Source of the DNA: Marinobacter lutaoensis
GTDB lineage: Bacteria; Pseudomonadota; Gammaproteobacteria; Pseudomonadales; Oleiphilaceae
NCBI RefSeq assembly: GCF_001981305.1
Contig: NZ_MSCW01000007.1
Location: forward strand, 124,001-188,000
Direction: 5' to 3'
DNA length: 64,000 bases
A model generated the notes under the pieces. It was not told where the DNA came from and did not search any database. It saw nothing but the letters and a program-made list of their open reading frames with translations. Made by a program: the position numbers and the translations under genes. The stretch's first letter is position 1. Each line of letters begins with the position of its first letter. Shown here in pieces: positions 47,409-58,785 of the stretch.

Positions 47409-48428
47409 TCAATGGTCCTCCCGTGTCCGGGCCGGCTCTCCCGCCTGGCTGCGCCGTGCCTGAGCCTTCCGCTGCGCCTGTTTGCGGGCCTTGCGCTCGG
47501 CGATGGCCCGGGCGGCCTCGCCCCCCACGTGCGCCTCGCCCCGTGCCCGGGCCAGCCGCATCTGGCGCTCACGCTCACGGAACCGCGCCTTGCGCGCCTC
47601 GGACAGGTCGTCGATGCACCGGTGGCAGCTGACCCCTCGCTCGTATTCCGGTCGCTGCTTGTCGGCCTCTGTGATCGGTCGGCGGCAGGCATGGCACAGG
47701 TCATAGTTTCCCCGGGCCAGGCGGTGGTTGACGGTGACCCGGTCGTCGAAGACAAAGCACTCACCTTGCCACAAACTCTGGCTCTCCGGCACTGTCTCCA
47801 AATAGTTCAGAATGCCGCCCCGAAGGTGGTAAACCTCCTCGAACCCCCGGGACTTGAGGTAGGCGGTGGATTTTTCACAGCGGATGCCGCCGGTACAGAA
47901 CATGGCCACCTTACGGTGCCGGGCGGGGTCCAGGTTCCGCTGCACGTATTCCGGAAATTCGCGGAAGCTGTCCGTGTCCGGGCTGACGGCGTTGCGGAAG
48001 GTGCCGACGTCCACCTCGTAGCGGTTGCGGGTGTCGATCACCAGCACCTCGGGGTCGGAAATCAAATCGTTCCAGTCCGACGGCTCAACGTAAGTTCCCA
48101 CCACATGCCGGGGGTCGATCCCGGCCACGCCGAGGGTGACGATCTCGTTCTTAAGCTTGACCTTGGTGCGCTTGAACGGCTGGATGTCCGCCAGGGACTC
48201 CTTGTAGTCGATGCCGTCGAAACGGCCGTCGTCCGCCAGCCAGGCCTTGACTGCGTCGATGCCGTCGCGGGGGCCGGCGATGGTGCCGTTGATGCCTTCC
48301 CGGGCCAGCAGCAGCGTGCCGCGCACGCCGTTCCCCTGCATCAGGTCCAGCAACGGCTGGCGCAGTGTCCGGAAATCGTTCAGGACTGCGAACGTGTAGA
48401 GTGCGCAGACAACGGTGTTTTCACTCAT
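47409..48428 (-). CDS. trhO: tRNA uridine(34) hydroxylase TrhO (rhodanese family, YceA)
   Basis: 339 aa from the ATG at 48428. The rhodanese domain has the catalytic cysteine in [20 protein letters not shown] near residue 180, preceded by the ferredoxin-like N-terminal domain ([31 protein letters not shown]). A C-terminal tail carries zinc-type CHACRRP and CHRC motifs and is rich in Arg/Lys. TrhO forms 5-hydroxyuridine at tRNA position 34 using O2. Confidence 0.92.
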   Translation of the reverse strand: MSENTVVCALYTFAVLNDFRTLRQPLLDLMQGNGVRGTLLLAREGINGTIAGPRDGIDAVKAWLADDGRFDGIDYKESLADIQPFKRTKVKLKNEIVTLGVAGIDPRHVVGTYVEPSDWNDLISDPEVLVIDTRNRYEVDVGTFRNAVSPDTDSFREFPEYVQRNLDPARHRKVAMFCTGGIRCEKSTAYLKSRGFEEVYHLRGGILNYLETVPESQSLWQGECFVFDDRVTVNHRLARGNYDLCHACRRPITEADKQRPEYERGVSCHRCIDDLSEARKARFRERERQMRLARARGEAHVGGEAARAIAERKARKQAQRKAQARRSQAGEPARTREDH

Positions 48429-48621
48429 CGATATGCTCCTGCCGGCCGGATCGCAAATCCGGAGCCTGGGTTCGGGGTGTGTATGATTTGACCATGGGGG
48501 GCGCAGAGTGTACCCCACGGGGCCACCGGTGCAAGTGACCCGACCAACCGTTTGCAGGGCCCGCCGGTCAAGGTAAGATCCCGGGACACGCCCATTCCCA
48601 ACAAGAACGAAAGGACACGCC

Positions 48622-49590
48622 ATGCCCCTCCCCCCACCACTCGTCGATCGTCTGGCCTTGCCGCTGGTTGCCGCCCCCATGTTCCTGATCTCCGGCCCCG
48701 AACTGGCGCTGGCCTGCTGCCGGCAGGGCATCGTCGGCAGCTTTCCGGCCCTCAACCAGCGCACCAGCGAGGGGTTTGAAGCCTGGCTGATTCAGATGAA
48801 CGAAACCCTGGCACGGGAGCACCGGCAACACCCCGGCGCGGTGCAAGCCCCCTGGGCGGTCAACCTGGTGGTGCACCGCACCAACCCTCGCTGGCAAACC
48901 GACCTGGCCCTGTGCGTAAAACACCGGGTGCCCATCGTAATCACGTCCCTGGGCGCGGCCAGCCAAGTGGTGGACGCGGTGCACGGGTACGGCGGCCTGG
49001 TGTTCCACGACGTCACCACCCTCAAGCATGCGCGCAAGGCGGCCGAGGCCGGTGTCGACGGCATCATCGCGGTGGCTGCCGGCGCTGGCGGCCATGCCGG
49101 CACCCTCAACCCCTTCGTACTGGCCCATGAGATCCGCTCGGTGTTCGACGGCACCCTGCTGCTGGCCGGGGGCCTGAGCCACGGCGAGGATATCCTGGCC
49201 GCCCAGGCCCTGGGCGCGGATCTGGTCTACATGGGCACCCGCTTCATCAACACCCTGGAATCCCAGGCCGAGGACGCCTACCGGAACATGATCATCGAGG
49301 CGGAGTCCACCGACATCATCCACACCCCGGCGGTGTCCGGGGTGCCCGCCAGTTTCCTGCGCCAGAGCCTGGAGGCGGCCGGCTATCCCATGGACAAACT
49401 GCACCAGGCCGGCGAGGTGAACTACGGCGAAAAGCTCAAACCACTGGCGGACGAGGCCAAGGCCTGGAAAACGGTGTGGTCGGCGGGCCAGGGCGTCAGC
49501 CAGATCCACGACGTGCTCAGTGTCGCGGACCTGGTGAGCCGGCTGAGCCGGGAATACCGGGCGGCCCGGGCCCGACTCTGCCAGGGCTAG
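48622..49590 (+). CDS. Nitronate monooxygenase-like flavoprotein
   Basis: 322 aa, an FMN-dependent TIM barrel of the nitronate monooxygenase/2-nitropropane dioxygenase family. Signatures are [54 protein letters not shown] and [12 protein letters not shown]. It oxidises alkyl nitronates or reduces quinones. Its TAG stop overlaps the stop of the convergent chemotaxis receptor gene as the palindrome CTAG (49587-49590). Confidence 0.9.
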   Translation: MPLPPPLVDRLALPLVAAPMFLISGPELALACCRQGIVGSFPALNQRTSEGFEAWLIQMNETLAREHRQHPGAVQAPWAVNLVVHRTNPRWQTDLALCVKHRVPIVITSLGAASQVVDAVHGYGGLVFHDVTTLKHARKAAEAGVDGIIAVAAGAGGHAGTLNPFVLAHEIRSVFDGTLLLAGGLSHGEDILAAQALGADLVYMGTRFINTLESQAEDAYRNMIIEAESTDIIHTPAVSGVPASFLRQSLEAAGYPMDKLHQAGEVNYGEKLKPLADEAKAWKTVWSAGQGVSQIHDVLSVADLVSRLSREYRAARARLCQG

Positions 49591-51530
49591 ACCCGGAACT
49601 GCGAGGTCTTGGCCTTCAGGGTGGTCAGCAGCTCGCCAATGGCCTTGCTGCCCCGGTCCGAGTGCTCGATGGCCTCGGCCGCCTCTTCCGAGGAGCGGGC
49701 GATCTCGTCGACGCTGGTGCTGACCCGAGTGGCGTTGCGGCCTTCCGCCTCGGCGACCGAGGCAATGGCCAGCGCCCGTTCCTGCAGCTGCGACAGCAGC
49801 TGATTGATCTGTTCAAAGTGCTCGTCGGCCTTGCGGAATTCCGACGTGGACTCGGCGATGCGGTCGGAGACCTGGTTGATCACCCGCACCACTTCCTGGC
49901 TGCCCTGCTGCAGCCGCTCGATGATGCCCTGAATCTCGGTGGTGGAATCCTGGGTGCGGCTGGCCAGGGTACGCACCTCGTCAGCGACCACGGCGAAGCC
50001 GCGCCCGGACTCGCCGGCCCGGGCCGCCTCGATGGCGGCGTTCAGCGCCAGTAGGTTGGTCTGTTCGGCGATGGCGCCGATCACCGACAGCACCGACTCG
50101 ATCTCCTGGCTACGGGCATCCAGGTTGCTGACCACGGCGACCGCCTGTTCCACATCCTTCACCACCTGCTCCAGACGATGCCGGACTTCCCGGGACAGGC
50201 CCGCCGTCGCCTCGCTTTCAGCGCTGACGGTGCGAACCGAGCCGGCCACGTCCTGAATGTTGTCGGCCACCTCAGAGATGCTGCCGGACATCGCGGCCAT
50301 GGTTTCGGACACCTCCGCCACTTCCTGTTTCTGCCGTTTCACCGAAGCGACCGCGCGGCGGCTCAGATCACCCTGCTCGTTGGCCTGACTGGCCGAAGCT
50401 TCGGCCGTGGCCTGAACGTCCGACACCAGTTCCTGAATGCGGGCGATGAAACGGTTCATGCCCCGGGCCATCTCGGTCAGTTCATCCTTGCCCTGCAACG
50501 ACACCCGGCGGGTGAGATCCGCCTCGCCATCGGCAATCCCCCAGATGGCACGGTTCAGCCGCAGCACCCGGGGCAGCACCCCGCCGCCAAGCACCGCCGC
50601 CACCAGCAGGATCAACACCAGGATGGAGCCGACCGCCAGCCAGGACAGGGTACTGGACAGGTTCCGGGCTTCCGCCTCCAGTGCCTGCTCGGTTTCGGCA
50701 ATCCGATCCCGGGCCACGCCATCCATGCTCGCCAGCTGCTGCTGCAGACGCTGGTTGACCTGTTCGGTCTCCGCGTCCAAGGTGTTGCGCAGCGCGTTGA
50801 TGCTGTTTTCGATGGTGGCGCTGAACTCCTGCTCCAGGGTTTCCAGGTCGCGGTTGATGCCTTCCAACGACAGTCCCAGCTTCAGTTGTCCGATGGACGA
50901 ACCCTGGGGCTTGATGTCGGCGGTCACGATCACCACGTTGGGATCCCGGGCGGCCGCATCCAGCACCCGACTGGCCGCACCATGGCCTTCGCCCTGTTCC
51001 ATCAGGGTGCGTACCCTGGGGTCGGAGCGGTCGACGTAGCGGGTCATCCGCTCGCCGTACTGGTCGAAGTAGACGGCAAACAGCACCGACTCCCGGGCGT
51101 CCGCCAGTTCCACCAAGTCGGTGAGGCGGGGGATGTCGCGGTCCCAGATCAGCGGCGCCGCCACCGACGCGAGCACGTCCGCCAAGCCCTGGGCTTCCGC
51201 CAGCACCGCCGCCCGGACGTTGGCGGCGATGCGCTGGCGCTGGTCGGTCTGCTGCCGGGTCAGTTCCTCCGCCAGCTCGGCGGTGGTCTGCTCCCGCATG
51301 GCCTGCAACCGGGCCCGGACATCCTCGCGGGTCTCGCCGAACGAGTCGCTCATCTGCCGGCCGCTGCTCTCCAACGCACTCCCAGCGGCGGCCACCAAGG
51401 TGTCGACCTGGCGGGCGATCAGCCACTGGCTGACCACCACCTGCAACACACCGGCCACCACCAGGATCAGGAACACCGGCCTCAGCAGGCGGCTGGCCAA
51501 CACTTTCTTCATGAACAGGCTCGTGTTCAT
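49587..51530 (-). CDS. Methyl-accepting chemotaxis protein
   Basis: 647 aa from the ATG at 51530, preceded by GGAGAG. Transmembrane segment 1 lies at ~18-35, a long periplasmic helical sensor (~36-290) follows, and transmembrane segment 2 lies at ~293-316 ([20 protein letters not shown]). A HAMP domain leads into the signalling hairpin, [20 protein letters not shown]. There is no C-terminal CheR-binding pentapeptide. Ligand unknown. It faces the nitronate monooxygenase gene tail to tail. Confidence 0.95.
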   Translation of the reverse strand: MNTSLFMKKVLASRLLRPVFLILVVAGVLQVVVSQWLIARQVDTLVAAAGSALESSGRQMSDSFGETREDVRARLQAMREQTTAELAEELTRQQTDQRQRIAANVRAAVLAEAQGLADVLASVAAPLIWDRDIPRLTDLVELADARESVLFAVYFDQYGERMTRYVDRSDPRVRTLMEQGEGHGAASRVLDAAARDPNVVIVTADIKPQGSSIGQLKLGLSLEGINRDLETLEQEFSATIENSINALRNTLDAETEQVNQRLQQQLASMDGVARDRIAETEQALEAEARNLSSTLSWLAVGSILVLILLVAAVLGGGVLPRVLRLNRAIWGIADGEADLTRRVSLQGKDELTEMARGMNRFIARIQELVSDVQATAEASASQANEQGDLSRRAVASVKRQKQEVAEVSETMAAMSGSISEVADNIQDVAGSVRTVSAESEATAGLSREVRHRLEQVVKDVEQAVAVVSNLDARSQEIESVLSVIGAIAEQTNLLALNAAIEAARAGESGRGFAVVADEVRTLASRTQDSTTEIQGIIERLQQGSQEVVRVINQVSDRIAESTSEFRKADEHFEQINQLLSQLQERALAIASVAEAEGRNATRVSTSVDEIARSSEEAAEAIEHSDRGSKAIGELLTTLKAKTSQFRV

Positions 51531-51646
51531 AGACTCTCCATCAACAAGGCGTTACAGGCTCTCCCTGCCCATATCGACAGCTTCCCAAGCCATGTCTTGG
51601 AAGAAGACATATGCAAGATGCAAGCCAGTTGCGAAAGGATCGCCGG

Positions 51647-51991
51647 TCAGTCCCCCAGAAGTTGCCGGAGCTGCTGGTTCAGGCGCCGCACCTCCCGCCG
51701 CATCTCCTGGAGTTCATCCAGCAAATCCAGGGACATAGCCAGACCCGGCAGGTTGATTTTCAAGTCCCGCTGCAACCGGAGCGCCTTGCGCAGCCGATTG
51801 AGCGCGGCCACGTCAAACCGCCACTGCGCCGCCTCGGCCCCCTCCTCCACCGGCGAGATAATGCCGTAGTCCACCAGCTCGATCACGAACTCGGCGTGGC
51901 AATCCCCCCGTTCGCACACTTCGCGCAGGGTGAAGGTGCTGCCACCGAGATCGGTCACGCTCACCACCATCATCGGGTCCTGCTTGGTCAT
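51647..51991 (-). CDS. cbpM: Chaperone modulator CbpM
   Basis: 114 aa with a MerR-like N-terminal half (TFTLREVCERGDCHAEFVIE) and a helical C-terminal half (LRLQRDLKINLPGLAMSLDL). CbpM binds the J-domain of CbpA and inhibits it. It follows cbpA by 12 bases on the same strand, the expected operon. Confidence 0.93.
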   Translation of the reverse strand: MTKQDPMMVVSVTDLGGSTFTLREVCERGDCHAEFVIELVDYGIISPVEEGAEAAQWRFDVAALNRLRKALRLQRDLKINLPGLAMSLDLLDELQEMRREVRRLNQQLRQLLGD

Positions 51992-52003
51992 CTCAGCCTC
52001 CGG

Positions 52004-52966
52004 TTACACATGCAGTTTGGCCCGTGGGTTGAAGTCCTTCTCCAGCTCCGCCAGTTGCCGGTACAGGGCCTCCGCCTCCGGCGAATGCTGGGCCGGCACC
52101 GTCACCTGGAGGATCACGATCTGGTCGCCGGGATGCTTGCCCGGGAAGCCCTTACCCTTGAGCCTCAGCTTACGGCCACTGGTGGACCCCTTGGGCACCT
52201 TGACGTTGACCCGGGCGCCGACGGTCGGCACCGTGATGGTGGCCCCAAGGGCCGCCTCCCACGGCGTCACCGGCACCGTGATCAGCACGTCCCGTCCTTC
52301 CACGGTGAAGTGGGGATGCGGCGCCAGCTCGATTTCAATGAACAGATCCCCCGGCTCGCCGCCGCCCAGGCCGGGCGAGCCCTGGCCTTTCAGGCGGATG
52401 TGCTGACCCTCCCGCACGCCGGCCGGAATCTTCACCTTGAGGGTCTTGCGCCGGGCCCGGACACGGCCGTGCTCATCCAGTTCATGAACCGTGTAGGCGA
52501 TCTGCTTTTCACAGCCCTGAAACGCCTCCTCCAGGAACAGCGCCAGCCGGGCGTGGACATCCTCACCCCGCAGGCGCGCGCTGCCCCGGTGGAAACCGCC
52601 ACCGTCGAAGCCGCCCCGACGGCCACCGCCGAAGATTTCCTCGAAAAAGTCACTGAACTGCCGGGCATCGGCCTCGGTGAAGCCACCACCGCCGAAACCG
52701 GAGGCACTCTGCCAGCCGGGCGGCGGCTCGAAACTGCCATCGCCACGCCGGCCGTACCTGCGCAGCTGGTCGTATTCCGCCCGCTTTTCCGGGTCCTTCA
52801 GGACTTCGTAAGCCTCGCCGATGTCCTTAAACTTTTCGTCGGCGTCGGTCTCCTTACTGACATCCGGATGGTATTTGCGGGCCAGCCGGCGGTAGGCCTT
52901 CTTGATCTCCTCGGGGGAGGCGGATTCACTCACACCGAGTACGGCGTAATAGTCTTTGAATTCCAT
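52004..52966 (-). CDS. cbpA: DnaJ-like curved DNA-binding protein CbpA
   Basis: 320 aa from the ATG at 52966, preceded by AGGAG. The J-domain, residues ~5-70, has the HPD motif ([18 protein letters not shown]). A Gly/Phe-rich linker ([15 protein letters not shown]) and two beta-rich DnaJ C-terminal domains follow, and there is no zinc domain. CbpA is a DnaK co-chaperone and nucleoid protein. It is paired with cbpM downstream. Confidence 0.95.
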   Translation of the reverse strand: MEFKDYYAVLGVSESASPEEIKKAYRRLARKYHPDVSKETDADEKFKDIGEAYEVLKDPEKRAEYDQLRRYGRRGDGSFEPPPGWQSASGFGGGGFTEADARQFSDFFEEIFGGGRRGGFDGGGFHRGSARLRGEDVHARLALFLEEAFQGCEKQIAYTVHELDEHGRVRARRKTLKVKIPAGVREGQHIRLKGQGSPGLGGGEPGDLFIEIELAPHPHFTVEGRDVLITVPVTPWEAALGATITVPTVGARVNVKVPKGSTSGRKLRLKGKGFPGKHPGDQIVILQVTVPAQHSPEAEALYRQLAELEKDFNPRAKLHV

Positions 52967-53082
52967 CCTGCTCCTCACCACTGGTTAAACGTCTGAGCCG
53001 ATGTGCTCGCTTGCTAACCACTATATATTTGATGAGGTTGCTGAAATTACAAGGAGGGAGTTGTTCGTAATTGTTGAGAGTC

Positions 53083-53113
53083 AAAAAAAGAAACGGGGCC
53101 GAAGCCCCGTTTC
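53083..53113 (-). terminator. Rho-independent terminator after fba
   Basis: On the minus strand AACGGGGC-TTCG-GCCCCGTT is followed by a run of seven T's (53083-53089). An 8-bp GC-rich stem with a UUCG loop makes this a strong terminator for the tkt-epd-pgk-fba transcript, 34 bases past the fba stop. Confidence 0.93.
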
Positions 53114-53147
53114 TCGCCAGAATGGATCGGCCGGCCGACGCCAGGCC

Positions 53148-54212
53148 TCAGGCGATTTTCGGATCCAGCTCGCCGGCGGCGTAGCGCTCGGCCATGCCGT
53201 CCAGGCTGATCGGTTTGATCTTGCTGGCCATACCGGCGGTACCGAAGGCTTCGTAGCGGGACACGCAGATGTCCTGCATCGCCTTGATGGACTCCTTCAG
53301 GTACTTGCGCGGATCGAATTCCGCCTTGTTGTTGGCCAGGAAGCGGCGGATGGCACCGGTGGAGGCCAGGCGCAGGTCGGTGTCGATGTTGACCTTGCGC
53401 ACGCCGTGCTTGATGCCTTCGACGATCTCCTCGACCGGCACGCCGTAGGTTTCCGGAATCTCGCCACCGAATTCGTTGATCACTTTCAGCCACTCCTGGG
53501 GCACAGAGCTGGAGCCGTGCATGACCAGATGGGTGTCCGGAATGCGGGCGTGGATTTCCTTGATTCGGTCGATGGCCAGAATGTCGCCGGTGGGCGGACG
53601 GGTGAACTTATAGGCGCCGTGGCTGGTGCCGATGGCGATGGCCAGAGCGTCCACGCCGGTCTGCTTGACGAAGTCCGCCGCCTCTTCCGGATCGGTCAGC
53701 ATCTGGCTGTGGTCGAGAGTGCCCTCGGCCCCGATGCCGTCTTCCTCGCCGGCCTGGCCAGTTTCCAGGGAGCCCAGGCAGCCCAGCTCACCTTCCACGG
53801 AGACGCCGCAGGCGTGAGCCATTTCCACGGTGCGACGGGTGACGTCGACGTTGTATTCGTAGCTGGTCGGGGTTTTACCGTCTTCACCCAGAGAGCCGTC
53901 CATCATGACGGAGCTGAAACCCAGCTGGATGGAGCGCTGGCATACGGCCGGGCTGGTGCCGTGGTCTTGGTGCATGACCACCGGGATATGGGGGAACTCC
54001 TCGATGGCCGCCAGGATCAGATGGCGCAGGAAGGGGGCACCGGCGTATTTGCGGGCACCGGCGGAGGCCTGGACGATGACCGGGGAGTCGGTCTTGTCGG
54101 CGGCTTCCATGATGGCACGCATCTGTTCGAGGTTGTTGACGTTAAAGGCTGGCACACCGTAACCATGCTCGGCGGCGTGGTCCAGAAGTTGCCGCAGCGA
54201 TATCAGGGCCAT
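53148..54212 (-). CDS. fba: Fructose-bisphosphate aldolase, class II
   Basis: 354 aa. It cleaves fructose-1,6-bisphosphate to DHAP and glyceraldehyde-3-phosphate with Zn2+. Markers are MHQDHG ([18 protein letters not shown]), the metal-site Glu in [10 protein letters not shown], the phosphate loop [11 protein letters not shown], and [13 protein letters not shown]. Its length is that of the Calvin-cycle-type subclass of class II aldolases. It lies 113 bases downstream of pgk in the glycolytic cluster. Confidence 0.96.
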   Translation of the reverse strand: MALISLRQLLDHAAEHGYGVPAFNVNNLEQMRAIMEAADKTDSPVIVQASAGARKYAGAPFLRHLILAAIEEFPHIPVVMHQDHGTSPAVCQRSIQLGFSSVMMDGSLGEDGKTPTSYEYNVDVTRRTVEMAHACGVSVEGELGCLGSLETGQAGEEDGIGAEGTLDHSQMLTDPEEAADFVKQTGVDALAIAIGTSHGAYKFTRPPTGDILAIDRIKEIHARIPDTHLVMHGSSSVPQEWLKVINEFGGEIPETYGVPVEEIVEGIKHGVRKVNIDTDLRLASTGAIRRFLANNKAEFDPRKYLKESIKAMQDICVSRYEAFGTAGMASKIKPISLDGMAERYAAGELDPKIA

Positions 54213-54325
54213 GGGTTGTCTCCTTCGTTGATTTTGAGGTTTGAATTCTGTTCGTTTCAGACCTGTGAGTCTGCTTCGGCTGGCAGCGGGGCTGGCCTCG
54301 CGAATCTGACGATTAACTGGTCTCT

Positions 54326-55486
54326 TTAAGCACCACGCTCTTCCAGTACAGCGACTGCCGGCAGGGTTTTGCCTTCCACAAATTCCAGAAACGCGCCGCC
54401 ACCGGTGGAGATGTAGGAAATCTTGTCAGCTACGCCGTATTTGTCAACGGCTGCAACGGTGTCGCCGCCGCCGGCCAGGGAGAAGGCGTCGCTTTCGGCG
54501 ATGGCGTTGGCCAGGGCCTGGGTGCCGTTACCGAACTGGTCGAACTCGAACACGCCCACCGGACCGTTCCACAGGATGGTTTTGGCGTTTTTCAGAAGCT
54601 CGGCGAATTTGCCGGCGGTTTCAGGCCCTACGTCGAGGATCATGTCGCCGTCGGTGACGTCGTCGATGCGTTTGGTGGTCGCACTGGCGTTTTCGGCGAA
54701 CTCCGGCGCCACGACCACGTCAACCGGCAGCGGGATTTCCACGCGGGAGGCGATGTCCCTGGCGGTGTCGATCAGGTCGTGCTCGCACAGGGACTTGCCC
54801 ACCGGATGGCCGGCGGCAGCCAGGAAGGTGTTGGCGATGCCGCCCCCCACAATGATCTGGTCGCACACCCGGGACAGCGCGTTGAGCACGTCCAGCTTGG
54901 TGGACACCTTGGAACCTCCGACAATGGCGACCACCGGCTTGGCGGGGTTGTCCAGAGCCTTGCCCAAAGCGTCCAGCTCGGCCGCCAGCAGCGGGCCGGC
55001 GCAGGCCTCGGGGGCAAAGCGGGCGACGCCGTGGGTGGAGGCCTGGGCACGGTGCGCGGTACCGAAGGCATCCATCACGAACACGTCACACAGGGCCGCG
55101 TACCGGCGGGCCAGGGTTTCGTCGTCCTTTTTCTCGCCCTTGTTGAAGCGTACGTTCTCGAACAGCACCACTTCACCCTCGGCCACGTCCACGCCGTCCA
55201 GGTAATCCTGGACCAAGCGAACGTTCTGGCCCAGCAGGCCGGACAGGTGCTCCGCCACCGGTTTCATGGACGCGGCTTCGTCGTACACGCCCTCCTCGGG
55301 GCGGCCCAGGTGGGACATCAGCATTACCCGGGCGCCGGCATCCCGCGCCGCCAGGATGGTCGGCAACGCAGCGCGGATGCGGGCGTCGCTGGTCACCCGG
55401 CCGTCCTTGACCGGCACGTTCAGATCTTCACGGATCAGGACCCGCTTGCCGGCCAGGTCCAGGTCAGTCATCTTCTTGATGGCCAT
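54326..55486 (-). CDS. pgk: Phosphoglycerate kinase
   Basis: 386 aa from the ATG at 55486 (after AAGGAA). It interconverts 1,3-bisphosphoglycerate and ATP. Signatures are the N-terminal [17 protein letters not shown] and the phosphate-binding [14 protein letters not shown], a [20 protein letters not shown] segment, the hinge [19 protein letters not shown], and the C-terminal [13 protein letters not shown]. It lies between epd and fba. Confidence 0.97.
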   Translation of the reverse strand: MAIKKMTDLDLAGKRVLIREDLNVPVKDGRVTSDARIRAALPTILAARDAGARVMLMSHLGRPEEGVYDEAASMKPVAEHLSGLLGQNVRLVQDYLDGVDVAEGEVVLFENVRFNKGEKKDDETLARRYAALCDVFVMDAFGTAHRAQASTHGVARFAPEACAGPLLAAELDALGKALDNPAKPVVAIVGGSKVSTKLDVLNALSRVCDQIIVGGGIANTFLAAAGHPVGKSLCEHDLIDTARDIASRVEIPLPVDVVVAPEFAENASATTKRIDDVTDGDMILDVGPETAGKFAELLKNAKTILWNGPVGVFEFDQFGNGTQALANAIAESDAFSLAGGGDTVAAVDKYGVADKISYISTGGGAFLEFVEGKTLPAVAVLEERGA

Positions 55487-55517
55487 TGTCGTGTTCCTTT
55501 GTCTTGTGGTCTGAAAC

Positions 55518-56552
55518 TCACTCATCAATCCGGGCCAGCCAACTGCGGCTGACGTCGAGCATCCGGTTCGCAAATCCCCACTCATTGTCGAACCAGCACA
55601 ACACTTTGACCAGGGTGCCTCCGGTCACCCGGGTCTGGCCGCCGTCCACCACGCCGGAATGGGCATCGTGGTTGAAATCGGAACTGGCCAGCAATTCGTC
55701 GGTATAACCAAGGATACCCCGGAGCGGCCCCTGCGCCGCCTGCCGGAGCAGGTGGTTGACCGACACCACGTCGGTCGGGGTGCGGACCGTCACCACCATG
55801 TCGATGGCGGACACGTTCAGGGTGGGCACGCGCATGGCTACCGAGCTGAACCGCCCTTCCATATGCGGCAGCAGCCGCTCGATCCCCCGCGCCAGCCCGG
55901 TTTCCACCGGCACGATGTTGTGCAGGGCGCTGCGGGTGCGGCGGAGATCCTTGTGGTGGTAGGCGTCGATGACCGGCTGGTCATTCATGGCGGCGTGGAT
56001 GGTGGTGGTGGCGCCGTGCTCGATACCCAGGGCTTGGTCGAGGACCTGGACCACCGGCACCAGGCAGTTGGTGGTGCAGGAGCCGGCGGCGACGATGACG
56101 TCCCGCGCGCTCAGCTCCCGGTCGTTGATGCCATATACCACGGTGCGGTCGACATCCGCCTCCGCGGGCTGGGAGAACAACAACCGCCGGGCACCGGCGT
56201 CGATGTGCTTCTGCGCGGTGGCCCGGTCGGAGTAGGCACCGGAACACTCCAGCACCAGATCCACGTCCAGCAGGCGCCAGGGCAGATCGGCGGGGTCCGG
56301 ATGCCGCAGCACCCGAATCCGGTCGCCGTTCACCTGCAGTTCGCTGCCCGCTACCGCGACGTCGCCGCGGAAGCGGCCATGGGTGGAGTCGTACCGGGTC
56401 AGGTGGGCAATGGTGTCGATGTCCGACAGCTCATTGATCGCGACCACCTGCAGATGATCGCGATAGCCGTTTTCATACAGGGCCCGCAACACGCACTGGC
56501 CGATACGGCCGTACCCGTTGATGGCAACCCGAAAAGGCCCGGTGCGCGCCAT
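55518..56552 (-). CDS. epd: Erythrose-4-phosphate dehydrogenase
   Basis: 344 aa, GAPDH fold with NAD-binding [15 protein letters not shown] and the catalytic Cys in [12 protein letters not shown] near 155. The downstream [20 protein letters not shown] and [15 protein letters not shown] match the Epd subgroup (E4P to erythronate-4-phosphate, for pyridoxal phosphate synthesis) better than glycolytic GapA. The neighbour order tkt-epd-pgk-fba as in E. coli supports this. Glycolytic GAPDH function cannot be excluded. Confidence 0.88.
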   Translation of the reverse strand: MARTGPFRVAINGYGRIGQCVLRALYENGYRDHLQVVAINELSDIDTIAHLTRYDSTHGRFRGDVAVAGSELQVNGDRIRVLRHPDPADLPWRLLDVDLVLECSGAYSDRATAQKHIDAGARRLLFSQPAEADVDRTVVYGINDRELSARDVIVAAGSCTTNCLVPVVQVLDQALGIEHGATTTIHAAMNDQPVIDAYHHKDLRRTRSALHNIVPVETGLARGIERLLPHMEGRFSSVAMRVPTLNVSAIDMVVTVRTPTDVVSVNHLLRQAAQGPLRGILGYTDELLASSDFNHDAHSGVVDGGQTRVTGGTLVKVLCWFDNEWGFANRMLDVSRSWLARIDE

Positions 56553-56558
56553 GGGCGA

Positions 56559-58559
56559 TCAGTCGTCCAGCAGCTCGGCGGCCACGTCCAGCACGTTCTC
56601 GACGGTGAAGCCGAATTCCCGGAACAGTTCGCCGGCCGGGGCGGACTCACCGAACGTGGTCATGCCGATGATGCGGCCGTCCAGCCCCACGTACTTGTAC
56701 CAGAAGTCGGCGGCCGCCGCTTCGATGGCGATGCGGTTGGTGACCTCCAGCGGCAGCACCCGCTGCTTGTATTCGGCCGGTTGGGCGTCGAACACTTCCG
56801 TGGAGGGCATGGAGACCACCCGTACCGCCCGGCCCTGGGCGCGCAGACGCTCCGCGGCCTCCTGTGCCAGCGCCACTTCGGAACCGGTGGCGATCAGGAT
56901 CAGGTCCGGCGTGCCGTCGCTGTCGGACAGCACGTAGCCCCCCCGGGCGATGTCGGCCAGCTGCGCGTCGCTGCGCTCCTGGTGCGCCAGCCCCTGACGG
57001 GAGAAGACCAGAGCCGAGGGGCCGTCCCGGCGCTCCAGAGCGGCTTTCCAGGCCACCGCGGATTCCACCGCGTCGGCCGGGCGCCAGGTGTTCATATTGG
57101 GCGTGGTACGCAGGCTGGCCAGCTGCTCGACCGGCTGATGGGTCGGGCCGTCCTCGCCCAGGCCGATGGAGTCGTGGGTGAACACGAAGATGGCCCGCTG
57201 TTTCATCAGTGCAGCCATGCGCACCGCGTTGCGGGCGTACTCCATGAACACCAGAAAGGTGGCGCCGTAAGGCACGAAACCGCCGTGCAGGGCAATGCCG
57301 TTCATGATCGCGGCCATGCCGAACTCGCGCACGCCGTAGTAGATGTAGTTACCGGAGGCGTCGTCCCGGCTCAGGCCCTTGGCACCGCTCCACAGGGTCA
57401 GGTTGGAACCGGCCAGGTCGGCGGAGCCGCCCATCAGCTCCGGCAGCATCGGGCCAAACGCGTTCAGGGTGTTCTGGGACGCCTTGCGGGTGGCCACGGT
57501 CTCGCCCTTGGCCTGGCACTCGCGGATGTAGGCGTCGGCCTTCTCGGCGAAGTCCGCCGGCAGCTCGCCCGCCATCCGGCGCTTGAATTCCGCCGCCAGC
57601 TCGGGTTCGGCCCGCTCGTAGGCCGCGAACAGTTCCTCCCAGGCCTGCTGGGCGGCGGCGCCCCGGTCATGGGCATTCCAGGCGGCGTAGATTTCGTCCG
57701 GGATCACGAACGGCGGGTGCGACCAGCCCAGAGCCTGACGGGCCAGCGCCACTTCGTCCTCGCCCAGGGGCGCACCGTGACAGCTTTCTTTGCCCTGCTT
57801 GTTCGGGGAACCGAAGCCGATGATGGTCTTGCAGCAGATCAGGGTCGGCTGTTCGGTGTTGGCGCGGGCCGCCTCGATAGCGGCACGGACCGCGTCCGGA
57901 TCGTGGCCGTCAACGTCCGGGATGACCTGCCAGCCATAGGACTCGAAGCGTTTCGGCGTGTTGTCGGTGAACCAGCCCTCCACTTCACCGTCGATGGAAA
58001 TGCCGTTGTCGTCGTAGAAGAAGATCAGCTTGCCCAGGCCCAGGGTACCGGCCAGGGAGCACACTTCGTGGGAGATGCCCTCCATCAGGCAGCCATCGCC
58101 CAGGAAGGCGTAGGTGTAATGATCGACGATCTCAAAACCCGGCCGGTTGAACTGTGCCGCCAGGGCCTTTTCCGCGATGGCGAAGCCAACGGCGTTGGCA
58201 ATGCCTTGGCCCAGCGGGCCGGTGGTGGTCTCAATGCCCGGAGTGTAGCCGAACTCGGGGTGGCCCGGCGTCTTGGAGTGGAGCTGGCGGAAGTTCTTCA
58301 GGTCGTCGATGGAAACGTCGTAACCGCTCAGGTGCAGCAGCGAGTACTGCAGCATGGAGCCGTGACCGTTGGACAGCACGAAGCGGTCACGGTTGGCCCA
58401 TTGCGGGTTGGCCGGGTTGTGCTTCAGGAAGTCGTTCCAGAGCACCTCGGCAATATCCGCCATACCCATGGGCGCACCCGGGTGGCCGGAATTGGCTTTT
58501 TGCACCGCATCCATGCTCAGCGCGCGAATGGCGTTGGCAAGATCTTTACGAGACGGCAT
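56559..58559 (-). CDS. tkt: Transketolase
   Basis: 666 aa. Thiamine diphosphate enzyme that exchanges two-carbon units in the pentose phosphate pathway. Features are the N-terminal [20 protein letters not shown], the TPP-binding [18 protein letters not shown], the pyrimidine domain with [20 protein letters not shown], and the sugar-binding region [15 protein letters not shown]. It is the first gene of the leftward carbon-metabolism cluster, with epd 6 bases downstream. Its promoter gap is shared with divergently transcribed sahR. Confidence 0.97.
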   Translation of the reverse strand: MPSRKDLANAIRALSMDAVQKANSGHPGAPMGMADIAEVLWNDFLKHNPANPQWANRDRFVLSNGHGSMLQYSLLHLSGYDVSIDDLKNFRQLHSKTPGHPEFGYTPGIETTTGPLGQGIANAVGFAIAEKALAAQFNRPGFEIVDHYTYAFLGDGCLMEGISHEVCSLAGTLGLGKLIFFYDDNGISIDGEVEGWFTDNTPKRFESYGWQVIPDVDGHDPDAVRAAIEAARANTEQPTLICCKTIIGFGSPNKQGKESCHGAPLGEDEVALARQALGWSHPPFVIPDEIYAAWNAHDRGAAAQQAWEELFAAYERAEPELAAEFKRRMAGELPADFAEKADAYIRECQAKGETVATRKASQNTLNAFGPMLPELMGGSADLAGSNLTLWSGAKGLSRDDASGNYIYYGVREFGMAAIMNGIALHGGFVPYGATFLVFMEYARNAVRMAALMKQRAIFVFTHDSIGLGEDGPTHQPVEQLASLRTTPNMNTWRPADAVESAVAWKAALERRDGPSALVFSRQGLAHQERSDAQLADIARGGYVLSDSDGTPDLILIATGSEVALAQEAAERLRAQGRAVRVVSMPSTEVFDAQPAEYKQRVLPLEVTNRIAIEAAAADFWYKYVGLDGRIIGMTTFGESAPAGELFREFGFTVENVLDVAAELLDD

Positions 58560-58723
58560 TGACGTTTCTCCAGTGTATGTATCGAGGACAAGGGGGACTG
58601 ATCAAAAAGAAGGCGCGTATTTTCGCCGATTAGGGCCGGCCGGGGCAAATCGGACGGCATCTTTTTCCGCCTCCCCGTCCTGCGGATTCCCGAAACGGGC
58701 ACCCACCCTCTCGCCATATACCT

Positions 58724-58743
58724 ATATCAAAATTTTTTGATAT
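58724..58743 (+). promoter_or_regulatory. SahR operator upstream of sahR
   Basis: ATATCAAAA-TT-TTTTGATAT, perfect 9-base arms about a 2-base centre. It lies 42 bases before the sahR start codon and suggests autoregulation. A near-identical site lies before metK (59805). Confidence 0.85.
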
Positions 58744-58785
58744 GCCTATTGATTGACCACCCCAACCCACCTAAACTTCGCACCC